Shown in pieces: positions 44,015 through 52,587 of a stretch of DNA of 64,000 nt (position 1 is the first letter of the stretch; the number at the start of each line of letters is the position of its first letter). The notes below the pieces were generated by a model that saw only the letters and a program-made list of their open reading frames with translations, made no database searches and was not told the DNA's origin. The DNA is from Verrucomicrobiota bacterium (GTDB lineage: Bacteria > Verrucomicrobiota > Verrucomicrobiia > Limisphaerales > J093): assembly GCA_016716505.1 (NCBI GenBank), contig JADJWF010000003.1, forward strand, positions 620,001-684,000. The letters run 5' to 3'. A program made the position numbers and the translations under genes.

Positions 44015-44728
44015 AAGATGAATGGCGGCTGACAATTACGGAGGCTCCCGGCCAGCCGTGGGCCGGCCAGGTCGGCACCAGGGTCGAAAGGAGGGCGCGA
44101 ATTTCACGGACGATGCAGGCGATAGAATTTCGTCGGGCCGGCGGCGGGGACGACAACGGGATTCGTCGCGCCGCTGGGGGAATTGGTCCAACCGGCGGGC
44201 GCCAGACCAGGGCTTTCCTGCAGGACGAAGCCGGGCGTGGCGGGCGTCCACGAAATCGTGGCGACGCCCGGCCCGGAAGCCACGATGGTCAGGTACGGCG
44301 CGTGGGGCGTCTGCACCGCGACGGCGAAGGCCCAGAAGCCGCCGGTGAGGGTGAAGTTCCCGCCGCTCATGGCCCCGGCGTCCGGCTGGCCAAGGGTGCC
44401 GCTGATCGAATAGACGCCGCCCGTGCTCGTCCCGCCGCCGCCGTCGGTTGTCCACCAGTCGAGCGCGAACTGGGCGGTGGCGGCCGGTGGCCCGCTGAGC
44501 GCCAAGAGCAGGAAGGCACACAGGAGCGCGCAGCGTGTGGCGTGCGCCGCCCTGGCGGCGCTTTGCAAGCTAAAGAGCAAAAGCGGCGGCCCGCCGCCGC
44601 ACTCCAAAACGCTGCCGCGCCTGTCCGCCCGCGATGCGGTTTCCGGGCTTGGGATTTGTCTCGGAATGCGAGCTTCGGATGGCGGAGTTTTCATAGAGGA
44701 CCTCCGTTCACTTGAGGAGTTGCTCGAT
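43939..44728. repeat. Long direct repeat, copy 2
   Basis: Partner of 34715-35504, same orientation. In this copy the small partner gene (44104-44694) is intact. Confidence 0.85.
44104..44694 (-). CDS. Small secreted partner protein of the S74 cassette (copy C)
   Basis: 196 aa. The leader MKTPPSEARIPRQIPSPETA and signal segment are nearly those of copy A. Mature part FALDWWTTDGGGGTS, GGVYSISGTLGQPDAG, FTLTGGFWAFAVAVQT, and a C-terminal module (GFVLQESPGLAPAGWTNSPS, then FYRLHRP). It starts 13 bp after the S74 gene at 44708 behind GGAGG. The conserved domain 'DWWT.DGGGGTS' is known to me only as a recurrent verrucomicrobial exported domain without assigned function. Confidence 0.8.
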   Translation of the reverse strand: MKTPPSEARIPRQIPSPETASRADRRGSVLECGGGPPLLLFSLQSAARAAHATRCALLCAFLLLALSGPPAATAQFALDWWTTDGGGGTSTGGVYSISGTLGQPDAGAMSGGNFTLTGGFWAFAVAVQTPHAPYLTIVASGPGVATISWTPATPGFVLQESPGLAPAGWTNSPSGATNPVVVPAAGPTKFYRLHRP

Positions 44729-46801
44729 CAGTTGTTCCAACCGGGCCACGCGGTCCCGCAGGGCGGCGTTGGCCGCGCGCTCCTCGTCCAGACGCCGGCT
44801 GAGTTCCTGCACCGCCGCGGCGGTGTAGATGGTCAGCGGATGGGCGTCCACCTGCAGAATGTCGGAACCGTCCGGCAGTTTCTCGCCGCCGGGCTGCACG
44901 TAGTCGGGGAAAACCTCCGCAAACTCCTGGGCGACCACATTCAGGTACCGCCGGTCCTCGATACCGGGGTGGGCGGCGCGGTAAGCATCGGTGTAGCGGA
45001 AGCTCACGAGCCGCACCCGGGACAGGGTCTCGATCGCGTTGGTCACGGTGGCGATGTCCTGCTTGATGCGGGCGTCCGAGTTGGCCAGCCAACTGCCGGC
45101 GGCGGTCTTGGAGGCGTTGCCTTCGACTTCGAGGGCGTTGGCGGCTGGCGTACGCCCAACGCCCACTTTGCCGTCACGCCACTGCAAAACGGCGCGAGCG
45201 CCCCCGCGGTGCGTACCTAAGACACCCCCGGCCCAGCCGTAAAGCGCCGGGCCGTCAGGGGTAAGTCCGGCAAACGGTTTTCCCGAGCCGTACCAGCCCA
45301 AGCCTTGAAAGACGTCCGTTCCGCCCCGCAAGCGCAGGTCGTTGTCGTTGAGCCGCACGTCGCCTTTGACATCCAGCAACGCGTTGGTGGGCGCGCCGCC
45401 AATGCCGACGCCGCCAGATGCGCGGATCAGGAACTGGTTCGGCGCGGTTGAGGCAAAATCCGCGTTGGTCGCGTCGGCCCAGACGAAGGCACCGTCGTGA
45501 TTGGCCTTGGCGCGGTAGCCGGCGGCAAAAGCAAAGTTGGTGGCGAAATTGTAGTGGCCTCCGGGCACCGTTCCATACGAACCGACAACAGCGTTGCCCG
45601 ACCCTCCACCGATCGAGCCACGCCATCCACTGGCGGTGTTCGCATTCCCGCCGCACACCGTGACACCTTCGGCCAGCGCGCGGTTGTAATAACCGCCACC
45701 GACGGTTGCGACTTCGCCCTCGACCCGGTTCTCACGGCCACCACCCAGGGTGGAATACATTCCTTTGGCCAGATTCAGGTATCCGCCGCTGATAACCGCA
45801 AAGCTATCAAAAACCTGGTTTCCTGCTCCTCCGCCGACTGCCGAAACTCCGCCGCTGACCGTATTCCAGTGGCCGCCCGCGACGACGCTCATGTGCCCCG
45901 CGGTGTTCATGGCCCCGCCGCCAACCACGCCAAAGTCGGCGGTCACGGCGTTGGTCTGCGCACGATCCCAATACAGGGGCGCACCACCGCCTGCCACCAC
46001 CGCGCCAATCACGCCGGTTGCGACGTGGTTGCCGGACCAGCCGGCGACGATGTTGACCGTGTTACTGGCAGTGGGTTCCAACCGGAAACCCCGGAGATTA
46101 TTCGCGCGCAACTCCAGCGGCTGGTTGTCTCTCGTGCCGATAAAGTGTGTTCCCGGCGTGGTGCCCGCGTTGCCACCCAGCAGCCAGACCTGGTTGGTGC
46201 GGGCCAGGTTGGCCGCCAGGCGCGCATCGGTCACCGTACCGCTGGTCAGTTGGCTGGCGTTGAGTGCGGTCAATCCCGCGCCACTGCCCGTGAACTGGTT
46301 GGCAGGATTGTCGAAGGTCAGCACGCCGGAATAGGTGCCCGCCAGATTCGCCGAGGGAACAGGGCCGCCGAGTCTAGTGGCTGGCAAGGTTCCTGCCAGG
46401 CTGCCCGCCGTGATCGCGTAAGGGGTGGGCGTGAGTGGTTGGCGTGGGATCAGAAGGGTGAACGGGCCAAGGACGGTGCGCACCTCCAATTGCAGCCACC
46501 GCGCGGCCCCGGGAAAGCTGGCGCCGAAGTCCAGCGGCAGGGTGAACAGGCCGTTGCTCACGCCGATCACCAAGGTCGGCGGCGCGTTGTCGGCGACTTT
46601 CGAGCCGTCGTGGGGAGCATCCCAAAGGGTGGGGAGAAACTCAGCGTTTCCGGCGTAAGGGGCCCCCTCGACATCCAGACGGCCCTGATAGGTGAAGCGC
46701 GTGTCTTGGGCCAAAGCCTTGGGGAATGTTACGGGCGGGCAGAAAGTCAGGATTACGCTGACCAGCAGCCCCATCAAACGGCGGTTGAAAAGGCTTTGCA
46801 T
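44708..46801 (-). CDS. Exported trimeric spike-like protein with VGGG repeats and C-terminal S74 chaperone (copy C)
   Basis: 697 aa. Signal peptide (GLLVSVILTFCPPVTFPKAL), N-terminal domain TRFTYQGRLDVEGAPYAGNA, then about 12 repeats of the form VVGGG/TVGGGYYNRA, and a linker GVGIGGAPTNALLDVKGDVR. The C-terminal S74 domain has the Ser-Lys motif NSDARIKQDI, RYTDAYRAAHPGI, VVAQEFAEVFPDYV, DILQVDAHPLTIYTAAAVQE and a coiled coil ending LEQLIEQLLK. This S74 domain is closer to the classical tail-spike type than those of copies A and B. It begins the 46.8-to-31.2 kb run of minus-strand secreted genes. Confidence 0.85.
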   Translation of the reverse strand: MQSLFNRRLMGLLVSVILTFCPPVTFPKALAQDTRFTYQGRLDVEGAPYAGNAEFLPTLWDAPHDGSKVADNAPPTLVIGVSNGLFTLPLDFGASFPGAARWLQLEVRTVLGPFTLLIPRQPLTPTPYAITAGSLAGTLPATRLGGPVPSANLAGTYSGVLTFDNPANQFTGSGAGLTALNASQLTSGTVTDARLAANLARTNQVWLLGGNAGTTPGTHFIGTRDNQPLELRANNLRGFRLEPTASNTVNIVAGWSGNHVATGVIGAVVAGGGAPLYWDRAQTNAVTADFGVVGGGAMNTAGHMSVVAGGHWNTVSGGVSAVGGGAGNQVFDSFAVISGGYLNLAKGMYSTLGGGRENRVEGEVATVGGGYYNRALAEGVTVCGGNANTASGWRGSIGGGSGNAVVGSYGTVPGGHYNFATNFAFAAGYRAKANHDGAFVWADATNADFASTAPNQFLIRASGGVGIGGAPTNALLDVKGDVRLNDNDLRLRGGTDVFQGLGWYGSGKPFAGLTPDGPALYGWAGGVLGTHRGGARAVLQWRDGKVGVGRTPAANALEVEGNASKTAAGSWLANSDARIKQDIATVTNAIETLSRVRLVSFRYTDAYRAAHPGIEDRRYLNVVAQEFAEVFPDYVQPGGEKLPDGSDILQVDAHPLTIYTAAAVQELSRRLDEERAANAALRDRVARLEQLIEQLLK

Positions 46802-47700
46802 GGCTACGAACGGAGGGAAACCCCATAAAACCTATTGCTCGGCTCGAAAATCGCAATGGGAAAAAAGCAATCACCTGCGCCCGGGTTGGCGGCCCTGTCG
46901 GGCACAGAGACTACCGGCTTACCGGGTCACCCTTCTGGGTCTCGTTGGGGGAAGGAACGGTCAGGTCGTTCCGGGCAGACCTTTGCTCGCTTCGCACCGG
47001 GAACGAAGGCTTTCGCCAGATGGTTTCCCCGCGCGCGCAACGGCTCCGAACGGTCTGGAGACACCCACCCCGCGCCCCCGGCTGACCGCCTGGCAACGCT
47101 TGACCACCCGCCGGTCGCCTCGACTGAGGGCACGGCTTCCGGGCCGGCGCTTCAGCCGGTCTCTCCTCGGAACCCGGCGGCGCGGCAAGGAGGCCAACCC
47201 ACTCGGTGGTGAAGGCGATCTGGGGCGCGAACTTTGGCGAGTCCATGCGGACAACCGGGCGGGAGCACATGAGCTCCGACACTGGATTGTCGGCGTCGTC
47301 CGAGGGGTCGAAGCCGTCCGGCTGGCCTGTGCTGCCGTGACGAGCACCACCGCCACGGCGGCATCACTTCGCAACCCGGTCACGCGGGTGAGCTAGTCCG
47401 CGCGGCCGAGTACGCCACCCGCCTGCCCCAGGGCGACGGCCTCGGAACTGTAGGTGCCGGAACTGATCAAATCGTACGGTGGCACGCTCCGCAGTTGCCG
47501 GCGGGGACGCTTCCGCCGCAAAAATGCGATCGGACGGTCAGGCGTGGGTCCGCGGAGCCGATGCAGGGGCAGGGCGCGACGTCTCGGGCGTCAATTCATA
47601 GCCGCACCGTTTGGCCCGCCTCCGGTCGCAGCCGGCTTTGGGTTTCAGGTACCCGAGGCCGCCAAACGGTGCGCGCGTTTTCAGGCTGAATCCTTCCGGT
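46802..47700. other. 900-bp intergenic region, promoter side of the spike block
   Basis: Between the S74 gene start (46801) and the end of the acyltransferase gene (47701). No open frame on either strand resembles a protein I recognise, and codon use is incoherent. Only the inverted repeat near 47604-47672 stands out. The promoter of the spike cassette must lie at the left end. Confidence 0.5.
47604..47672. terminator. Inverted repeat downstream of the acyltransferase gene
   Basis: GCACCGTTTGGC (47604-47615) and GCCAAACGGTGC (47661-47672) are perfect 12-bp inverse copies with a 45-nt centre that is itself GC-rich. It lies 28 bp past the stop of the minus-strand gene. No U-tract is seen, so it may be a repeat element rather than an intrinsic terminator. 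Confidence 0.4.
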
Positions 47701-48912
47701 TCAGATGCGCAGGAAGATCTTCCGGCGGTACATCCAGTAGAGGATCAGCCACATCACCACGAGCACAGCCGCGCCATGGAAAAACCGCTCGTAGGCATCG
47801 CCGAACAGCTTGAAAAAGTTGGGGCCGAGATGGGTTTTCAGATTCTTGCCGATGAAACCTTCAAACAGATGCGCAATGCAATAGGCGGCGATGGAATTCA
47901 TTCCCACCACCACCAGCGGGAAGGACCAGCCTCGTCGCGCGTACACCTCAATCACCAGGTAGAACGCCGCCAGCAACAGCAGGCACCACCCGCCACTGAA
48001 CAACACCCAACTCGGGGTCCAGATCCGCTTCACCACCGGGCAGATCCCGATGGCCCCCAACATCCACCCCGCGACAAGGGCCAGTCCACCGGCCCCCGCC
48101 AGCCACCACACTTTCTTCATGGCCGGCCGGTCGCTTCGCAACATCCCCCCCGCAATCAACCCGAGGATCATCGTGGCCAGGGTCGGAATGAAACTGAGCG
48201 TCGCGTAACCGCCGCCATTGTGGGTGAACGGCGAGGAGCGCGGGAAGAGGTTGAGGAACCACGTATCAAAGGCCCACGCGGGATTGGTGTTCTTGTTCCA
48301 GTGGGCCGCGAAACCTGTGAGCGCGTGCTCCCAGTCCGGCCTCACCCCGGCGCGTTCCCAATCGAAGCCAGGCCCCGGCAGCGGGTACAAGGCAAACAGT
48401 AACCAGTATCCCACCAGCACCGCAACGAACGCCAGCCACTGGTCCCGCACGGGGCGCAAACCAAGCAAAAACAGGATTCCGTAGCCCAGCCCGATCTGCG
48501 TCAGCGTGTCCTCGAACGTCCAGTTGGTCCGGTCCGTCCACGTCGAGCGCAGAAATACCCCCAGCAGGATCAACAGCCCCGCGCGCCAGAACGCGTGCGC
48601 CGTCATCGCGGCGCCCGACTGCCCGCGGGCGAACCGGGCGGCGATTGAGAACGGCAACGCCACACCCACGATGAACGAAAACGATGGCTGGATCAGATCG
48701 TGGAGCGAACAACCCACCCATTCCACATGCGACTGATGCCAGCAGAGAAATCTCCAGAAGGCGTTCTCCGGCAGCGCGGCCTTGACCGAACAAAAATGCA
48801 GCACCTCCCCCATCATCAGCAGCATGACGAGACCGCGATAGGCATCCAGCGACGTCAGCCGGCCAGGAACTGTGAGGCATTTTGGTTCAACCGTGTTCAC
48901 GCGGAAAGGCAT
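47701..48912 (-). CDS. NagX/HGSNAT-like membrane acyltransferase (DUF5009 family)
   Basis: 403 aa from ATG 48912 (MPFRVNTVEPKCLTVPGRLT); a longer in-frame start at 49014 has no family resemblance. About 10 transmembrane helices. The first motif SLDAYRGLVMLLMMGEVLHF and the His-containing HDLIQPSFSFIVGVALPFSI are typical of the heparan-alpha-glucosaminide acetyltransferase-like family; GMNSIAAYCIAHLFEG and FHGAAVLVVMWLILYWMYRR close it. Members acetylate amino sugars across or in the membrane. The neighbourhood with a NagB-like gene at 52588 is mildly suggestive of amino-sugar use. Confidence 0.8.
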   Translation of the reverse strand: MPFRVNTVEPKCLTVPGRLTSLDAYRGLVMLLMMGEVLHFCSVKAALPENAFWRFLCWHQSHVEWVGCSLHDLIQPSFSFIVGVALPFSIAARFARGQSGAAMTAHAFWRAGLLILLGVFLRSTWTDRTNWTFEDTLTQIGLGYGILFLLGLRPVRDQWLAFVAVLVGYWLLFALYPLPGPGFDWERAGVRPDWEHALTGFAAHWNKNTNPAWAFDTWFLNLFPRSSPFTHNGGGYATLSFIPTLATMILGLIAGGMLRSDRPAMKKVWWLAGAGGLALVAGWMLGAIGICPVVKRIWTPSWVLFSGGWCLLLLAAFYLVIEVYARRGWSFPLVVVGMNSIAAYCIAHLFEGFIGKNLKTHLGPNFFKLFGDAYERFFHGAAVLVVMWLILYWMYRRKIFLRI

Positions 48913-49139
48913 AGGCGTTTCCGGTCGCCAACGCACGCCTGAACAACGCGCGATGACCGCCAGCCTGGCCGGCTCGGGACCTGACGACAAAAGCAGCCAA
49001 GGCGTCCTGAACAACGGCTGCGCTCTCCGGGGCCCGGTTTGGCAACCAGCCCGGCCCGGCCTGTCGTTGCCCCCTTCCCTGAGAACTGCTCACCGGCCGG
49101 CGGCTCGTAACGCGTCGTGAAAAATCCAACCCCGATTCC

Positions 49140-49530
49140 CTCCCCTCCCCGACTGACAGTCGAAGAACACGACTCGCAAGCGGGGCAACTGCTGTGGCGC
49201 GAGGAAGGGCTGAAAGTGCTGCCCAAACAGTGCACGCAGCGGCGCTTGGGCGCGAGCGCCAACGGCAGCCGCCGGCGTGTGGCGACCCTGCCCAACGAAG
49301 TCTGGAACGGCGATTTTGTGAGCGACCAGACGAGCGACGGACGGCGGCTGAAGTTCTTGTGCGTGGTGGACGGGTTCACGCGGGAATGTCTGGCGCTGGC
49401 AGTGCGCCGGAGCTTCCGGGCGCAGGAGGTGATCGCGGCGCTGGCGGGATTGATCGCACACCAGGGCGCACCAGCACATCTGCGGAGTGACAACGGGCCA
49501 GAGTTTGTGGCCCTGGGCGGTGCTCCGCGA
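49140..49530 (+). mobile_element. Truncated IS3-family transposase (OrfB) remnant
   Basis: Reads LLWREEGLKVLPKQCTQRRL, then GDFVSDQTSDGRRLKFLCVV with DGFTRECLALAVRRSF and HLRSDNGPEFVA. These are the helix-turn-helix tail and the first two acidic residues (D, D) of the DDE integrase core. The third catalytic Glu and the C-terminus are missing, and no OrfA or terminal inverted repeats were found. The remnant ends about 70 bp before mlaE and probably marks an old insertion or rearrangement. Confidence 0.85.
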
Positions 49531-49601
49531 CTGCGTGCCGGGCGTCGGTGTCGCGCGAATTGTTTGCTGCCCGAGGCGAGTCGTGCTGGTAGTTTGCGGC
49601 C

Positions 49602-50462
49602 GTGGCTGAGCCGTCCACATCGTCGCTGTCTGTTGCGCGGCTGCTGCGCACGTTCGGATTCGCCCCGCGCTCGTACATCGTCGCGGTGGGAGGTTGGTTG
49701 CTGCGGGCGATCGCCACCGGGCGCGGTTTGGTGGCGTTTGGATTGATCAGTCTGGGGGTGATGGTCACGCGCCCGACCGCTTCATCGGCGGTCGTGCGGC
49801 CGCTGATTGGGGAGCAAATCGCGCGGGCGGGTCTGCGCTTGCTGCCGATGGTGCTGTTCCTCGCTGCCGCGCTTGGCTTCGCGGTGATTGGACAGATGGT
49901 GGCGCTGCTGCGGCAGGTCGGGGCACAAGACTTGGTGGGGACCGTCATGGTCGCCGCCGTGGTGCGTGAACTGGGACCGCTCGTGGCGGCTTTCGTCGTG
50001 CTGCTCCGGGTCGGAACGGGCACGGTGATCGAGCTGGGCAGCGCTCGCGCGCTGGGCGAAGTGGAGGCCCTCGAAGCCCTTGGCGTGGACCCGGTGCATT
50101 ATCTGGTCGTGCCGCGCGTCATCGGAATGGCCGTCGCCACGCTGGCCCTTACGGTTTATTTCATCCTGGCAACCCTCTGCTCCGGCTACCTGTTCGCCTT
50201 CCTGCAGGACGTGCCCCTGACGCCTGGCGAGTACTTTCGCCAGATTGCCTTGGCGCTGACGTGGCTGGACTTCGTGCTCCTGGCGCTCAAGGCCGCCGGC
50301 TTCGGCGTCATCATCGCGGTGGTCACCTGCTACCAAGGCCTCGCCTACCCGCTCCAGCTCAGCGATGTGTCGCCGACAACAACGGTCGCCGTGGTCGCCA
50401 GCACCATCGCCTTCGTGGTTTTGGACGCGCTCTTCATCGTGATGTACCTGCTGGCCGGCTGA
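49602..50462 (+). CDS. mlaE: MlaE-type lipid ABC transporter permease
   Basis: 286 aa, start GTG 49602. Several transmembrane helices and the MlaE signature region VVRELGPLVAAFVVLLRVGT, followed by GSARALGEVEALEALGVDPV, where the EALGVDP loop contacts the ATPase. Inner-membrane permease of the Mla phospholipid trafficking system. It is followed by an ATPase gene 2 bp later and an MCE protein, the usual E-F-D set. The 5' end lies just after the IS3 remnant, so the native promoter may be altered. Confidence 0.9.
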   Translation: MAEPSTSSLSVARLLRTFGFAPRSYIVAVGGWLLRAIATGRGLVAFGLISLGVMVTRPTASSAVVRPLIGEQIARAGLRLLPMVLFLAAALGFAVIGQMVALLRQVGAQDLVGTVMVAAVVRELGPLVAAFVVLLRVGTGTVIELGSARALGEVEALEALGVDPVHYLVVPRVIGMAVATLALTVYFILATLCSGYLFAFLQDVPLTPGEYFRQIALALTWLDFVLLALKAAGFGVIIAVVTCYQGLAYPLQLSDVSPTTTVAVVASTIAFVVLDALFIVMYLLAG

Positions 50463-50464
50463 CC

Positions 50465-51254
50465 ATGTCGAATTCCGCCTCCGGCGAAACCTTGGTGGAG
50501 CTGCGCGCGGCCAGCGTCGCCGGCGGCCCGCTGGCATCGCCCGCGACGGTAGAGGCGGTGGACTGGGCGATTTGCGCTCGCGAGGTCTGGGTGGTGGGTG
50601 GCCTGCCCGGCACGGGCAAGAGTCAGCTTTTGATGGCCGCTGCCGGGTTGCTCCCGCTCGCGGCGGGGCAATTGGTCTGGCGGGGGCGCGCCTTCGCAGA
50701 CATGACCAGCAACGAACGGATTGAGTTGCGTCGCCGGATTGGTTTCGTGTTCTCCGATGGGGGGCGGCTTTTCGACCATCTCACCGTGGCGCAAAATGTT
50801 GGTTTGCCCCTGACCTACCACCGGAACTGCGGTTGGGACGCCGTGGCAGAAGACGTGTCCCGCCTTCTCGATGTCCTCGGAATCAGCGCGCTGGCAGATG
50901 CGCGTCCGCGCCAGATGACGCGCAACCATCGCCAGCGGGCGGCGCTGGCCAGAGCCCTGGCTCTGCGACCGGAGGTCCTCTTTCTCGACAACCCCCCTCG
51001 CCGGGCTGGATGCCCGCGAATCGCGTTGGCTCCGCAGCTTCCTCGGTTGCTTGACGGGCCCCGACAGTCCTTGTCCCACCCTCAAGGCGGTGGTGGCGGC
51101 CACCGATGATCTGCGGCCGTGGTTGGCCCTGGCCACGGCGACCGCCGTGATTCGCGACCAGCGATTTCGCCCGCTGGGGCCGCCAGAGGAGGCGCGCGGT
51201 TGTCGCGACCGCGTTTTCTTGGAATTGCTCGCCGAAGAAGGCGACGCCGACTAG
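50465..51254 (+). pseudogene. mlaF: MlaF-type ABC ATPase, frameshifted
   Basis: ATG 50465, MSNSASGETLVELRAASVAG. Walker A reads GLPGTGKSQ; Q-loop region FVFSDGGRLFDHLTVAQNVG; the signature is degenerate (RQMTRNHRQRAALARAL instead of LSGG-type); Walker B PEVLFLDNP. After LDNP the frame is lost in a C6 run (50992-50997). Removing one C restores LAGLDARESRWLRSFLGCLT and a second frame to 51254 (FLELLAEEGDAD). This energises lipid transport with mlaE and mlaD. As a lone damaged gene in an otherwise intact operon it looks like a sequencing artefact or a very recent mutation. Confidence 0.85.
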
Positions 51255-51263
51255 CCTCCGGCT

Positions 51264-52571
51264 GTGCACGACCTGACGCCGCAACTCCGCACCCGGCTCA
51301 ACCGCGTCGAGCGGGCCGTGGGGGTTTTCGTGCTGTTTGCCACGGTACTGCTGCTGGTCGGTCTTTCCAGCTACGTGTATCACACCGGCCAGCGCAAGGG
51401 CTGGTTCGTGACCAAGGCGACGTATTGCACCACCTTGTACAGCGGCGTGGGGCTGGCGGTGGGCGACCCGGTGACGCTGTGGGGATTCAAAGTGGGCGAA
51501 ATCACCCGCATTGACACCCAGCCGCCGGAAGACGTCTTCAATGTCTATGTCGAATTCAACGTCCGCGCGCCGTATTTCGGGTATTTGTACACCGAGGGCA
51601 CGCGTGTGCGGGTGACCGCCGCGGACTTTCTGGGCAAACGCGCCATCGAGGTGACCAAGGGGGCCAACTACGTCCCCACTCATCTCCTGTGGCCCATTCG
51701 CGAGTACACGCCGAGAGAGGCGCTGAAACTGGAGGACTTCAAGGACCTGCTGTTCCTCGACGTGCTTCCGGGCAGCGGCACGAATCCCCCACTGAACCGC
51801 CTGCTGGAACCGGTGAGCCGCGCCACGCTCGAACTCGCCTTGAGCAACGGCGTCGAACGCATTCGCATCGCCGACCGCGGGCGGCCTACCAAGGAAATCA
51901 CCGCCGCCTGGGACCTCGCGGCCAACCGCTACCTGCCGTTTGGCCCGGAGACGAAACCGCTCTGGCTGCCTCCGGACGAGATGCCGGCCATCAGCGATCG
52001 CGTGGGCGCGCTGTTGACCCAGGTGGAAAACAGTCTCACCCAGCACCTGGCTCATGTCCTGAGCAACTCCGCTGCGCTGACCGCGAACGCGGATGCCCTG
52101 CTGCTCCAGGCGCAACCGTTGCTCAGCAACCTGACGGTGGTGTCCGCGCAGTTGACCAACCCGGCCGGCTCGCTCGGAGACTGGCTGCTCCCGGTGGATT
52201 TGCGCGATCAGTTCCTCGCGACCCTGCGCAGCGCCGACGGCACGTTGACCAACGCCACGACCACCCTGACGAACGCCAGCGCGGTGCTGGTGGCGGTCAA
52301 CACCAATCTGGTCCAGCTCACCGCACAACTCGATGCGCCGCTGGCCAACCTCTCGACCATCATCAGCAACCTGAACACACAAGTGCAGGCCAACACCAAT
52401 TTCGTTTCCACCTTGAACAGCCTGCTGCTCCACACCGATGAGCTGATTCAGGGGTTCAAGCGCCACTGGCTTCTCCGTGGCGCCTTCAAGACCAAGCCCA
52501 CCAACGCGCCGCCGGCCAAAACCGTGACGCCGCGCCAGTCGCCCAAAGGCGCAGCCACGGGAAGGCGCTGA
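51264..52571 (+). CDS. mlaD: MlaD/MCE-domain lipid-binding protein
   Basis: 435 aa, start GTG 51264. One N-terminal transmembrane helix (AVGVFVLFATVLLLVGLSSY), then the MCE domain (GVGLAVGDPVTLWGFKVGEI, FFGYLYTEG-type segment with YFGYLYTEGTRVRVTAADFL), and a long helical C-terminal tail rich in Asn/Leu/Thr (TLRSADGTLTNATTTLTNAS) that may form a coiled coil or tunnel. Periplasmic shuttle component of the Mla system. It follows the ATPase by 9 bp, so mlaE-mlaF-mlaD are one operon. Confidence 0.88.
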   Translation: MHDLTPQLRTRLNRVERAVGVFVLFATVLLLVGLSSYVYHTGQRKGWFVTKATYCTTLYSGVGLAVGDPVTLWGFKVGEITRIDTQPPEDVFNVYVEFNVRAPYFGYLYTEGTRVRVTAADFLGKRAIEVTKGANYVPTHLLWPIREYTPREALKLEDFKDLLFLDVLPGSGTNPPLNRLLEPVSRATLELALSNGVERIRIADRGRPTKEITAAWDLAANRYLPFGPETKPLWLPPDEMPAISDRVGALLTQVENSLTQHLAHVLSNSAALTANADALLLQAQPLLSNLTVVSAQLTNPAGSLGDWLLPVDLRDQFLATLRSADGTLTNATTTLTNASAVLVAVNTNLVQLTAQLDAPLANLSTIISNLNTQVQANTNFVSTLNSLLLHTDELIQGFKRHWLLRGAFKTKPTNAPPAKTVTPRQSPKGAATGRR

Positions 52572-52587
52572 ACGTTCCCGTCAGGAG

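Noticed and set aside
47380..47480. Minus-strand stretch reading SSEAVALGQAGGVLG, resembling the end of FAD-dependent oxidoreductases
   Set aside because: Only about 15 residues, followed by a stop, with no FAD-binding motif around; too little to call.
47611..48402. 263-aa plus-strand open frame
   Set aside because: Antisense to the NagX-like membrane protein, whose helices and motifs are clear.
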